DNA of 64,000 nucleotides, taken from assembly GCA_013215775.1 (NCBI GenBank), contig JABSQO010000006.1, positions 1 to 64,000 on the forward strand, in the 5' to 3' direction. Below, in pieces: positions 63,642 through 64,000 of the stretch. Position 1 is the first letter of the stretch; each line of letters opens with the position of its first letter. Both the position numbers and the translations under genes were made by a program. This DNA comes from Piscirickettsiaceae bacterium. Its GTDB lineage: Bacteria; Pseudomonadota; Gammaproteobacteria; Nitrosococcales; Methylophagaceae. The notes beneath the pieces are model-generated. The model searched no databases. It was not told the origin of the DNA and saw only the letters and a program-made list of their open reading frames with translations.

Positions 63642-64000
63642 TTGAGAATATTCTATACCACCCTATTTTTTATTGGCTTACCACTGATTATTCTTCGTCT
63701 TATTTGGCGAGGATTTCGCTCACCAGCCTATTGGCGACGCTGGTCTGAGCGCTTTGGTTCAAGTCCACTCATCTCTAAACAGGCACCCGTTATTTGGATC
63801 CATGCCGTATCTGTAGGTGAAGTAGAGGCATGTCGGCCATTGGTCAAAGCATTACAAATTGAATTTCCACAACATACTTTATTGATCACCACGATGACTC
63901 CTACTGGTAGTGAAAGAGTGCGATTAATCTTTGCTGATTCAGTGGAACATTGTTACTTACCTTATGACTTACCCTTTGCTATTCAACGCTTCCTCAACCG
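63642..64000 (+). CDS. waaA: 3-deoxy-D-manno-octulosonic acid transferase WaaA (partial, N-terminal part)
   Basis: WaaA (KdtA) adds Kdo to lipid IVA. Only the first 119 codons are in the window; the gene runs off the right edge. It starts at a TTG at 63642 (LRIFYTTLFF), with GAGG five bases upstream; the nearby ATG at 63631 is out of frame and stops after four codons. The N-terminal membrane helix, YWRRWSERFG and VIWIHAVSVGEVEA (with the catalytic-base Glu region) match the family. The adjacency to lpxL makes sense as a lipid A region. Confidence 0.93.
   Translation, partial: MRIFYTTLFFIGLPLIILRLIWRGFRSPAYWRRWSERFGSSPLISKQAPVIWIHAVSVGEVEACRPLVKALQIEFPQHTLLITTMTPTGSERVRLIFADSVEHCYLPYDLPFAIQRFLN

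Overview
The window comes from a moderately AT-rich gammaproteobacterium, probably an aerobic, marine-type methylotroph related to Methylophaga. The grounds are the gene order (a contiguous beta, str, S10 and spc ribosomal super-cluster; ubiE-ubiJ-ubiB; mpl-ubiX; secD-secF-yajC-tgt; rplM-rpsI), a formate-tetrahydrofolate ligase, a 6-phosphogluconate dehydrogenase, and two periplasmic proteins of the families that accompany PQQ-dependent alcohol oxidation. The genus is an inference. The proteobacterial class is well supported.

Bases 1-26305 are nearly all minus strand and hold the translation and transcription core. In transcription order this is tRNA-Tyr, tRNA-Gly, tRNA-Thr, tufB, tRNA-Trp, secE, nusG, rplK, rplA, L10 leader, rplJ, rplL, rpoB, rpoC, rpsL, rpsG, fusA, tufA, then the S10 and spc genes down to a truncated rpsE. 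The two tuf genes differ, as far as I can see, at one silent base.

Bases 26499-32545 (plus strand) form one run: the HslVU protease, a DUF971 protein, the ubiquinone genes ubiE, ubiJ and ubiB, and a DjlA-type co-chaperone. Bases 32567-34510 are a nitric oxide stress locus: nsrR diverges from hmp and nrtS over a good NsrR operator. Bases 34541-46364 hold fhs, ubiX, mpl, a membrane protein, the PQQ-associated pair, an orphan ORF, the Sec accessory genes, tgt and pyrF.

Bases 46587-52195 look like the most unusual locus. Two near-identical Fur-box promoters, one inside the 3' end of a gene, precede two translationally coupled small unknown genes, a porin, a predicted flavinylated periplasmic protein, a PepSY membrane protein, a nucleotidyltransferase and gnd, all on the minus strand. 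The last four genes are tightly packed. I read this as a candidate iron-regulated flavin and electron-transfer operon that continues into central carbon metabolism.

Bases 52234-64000 hold a Slp lipoprotein, a YlqF GTPase, a CvfB-like protein, the EF-P paralogue EfpL, ybaN, a HopJ-family gene, an intergenic repeat, a 1284-residue FAD and Fe-S oxidoreductase, uppP, rplM-rpsI, a PagL-like lipid A deacylase pseudogene with three frameshifts, lpxL, and the start of waaA. There is no prophage, CRISPR array or insertion sequence.
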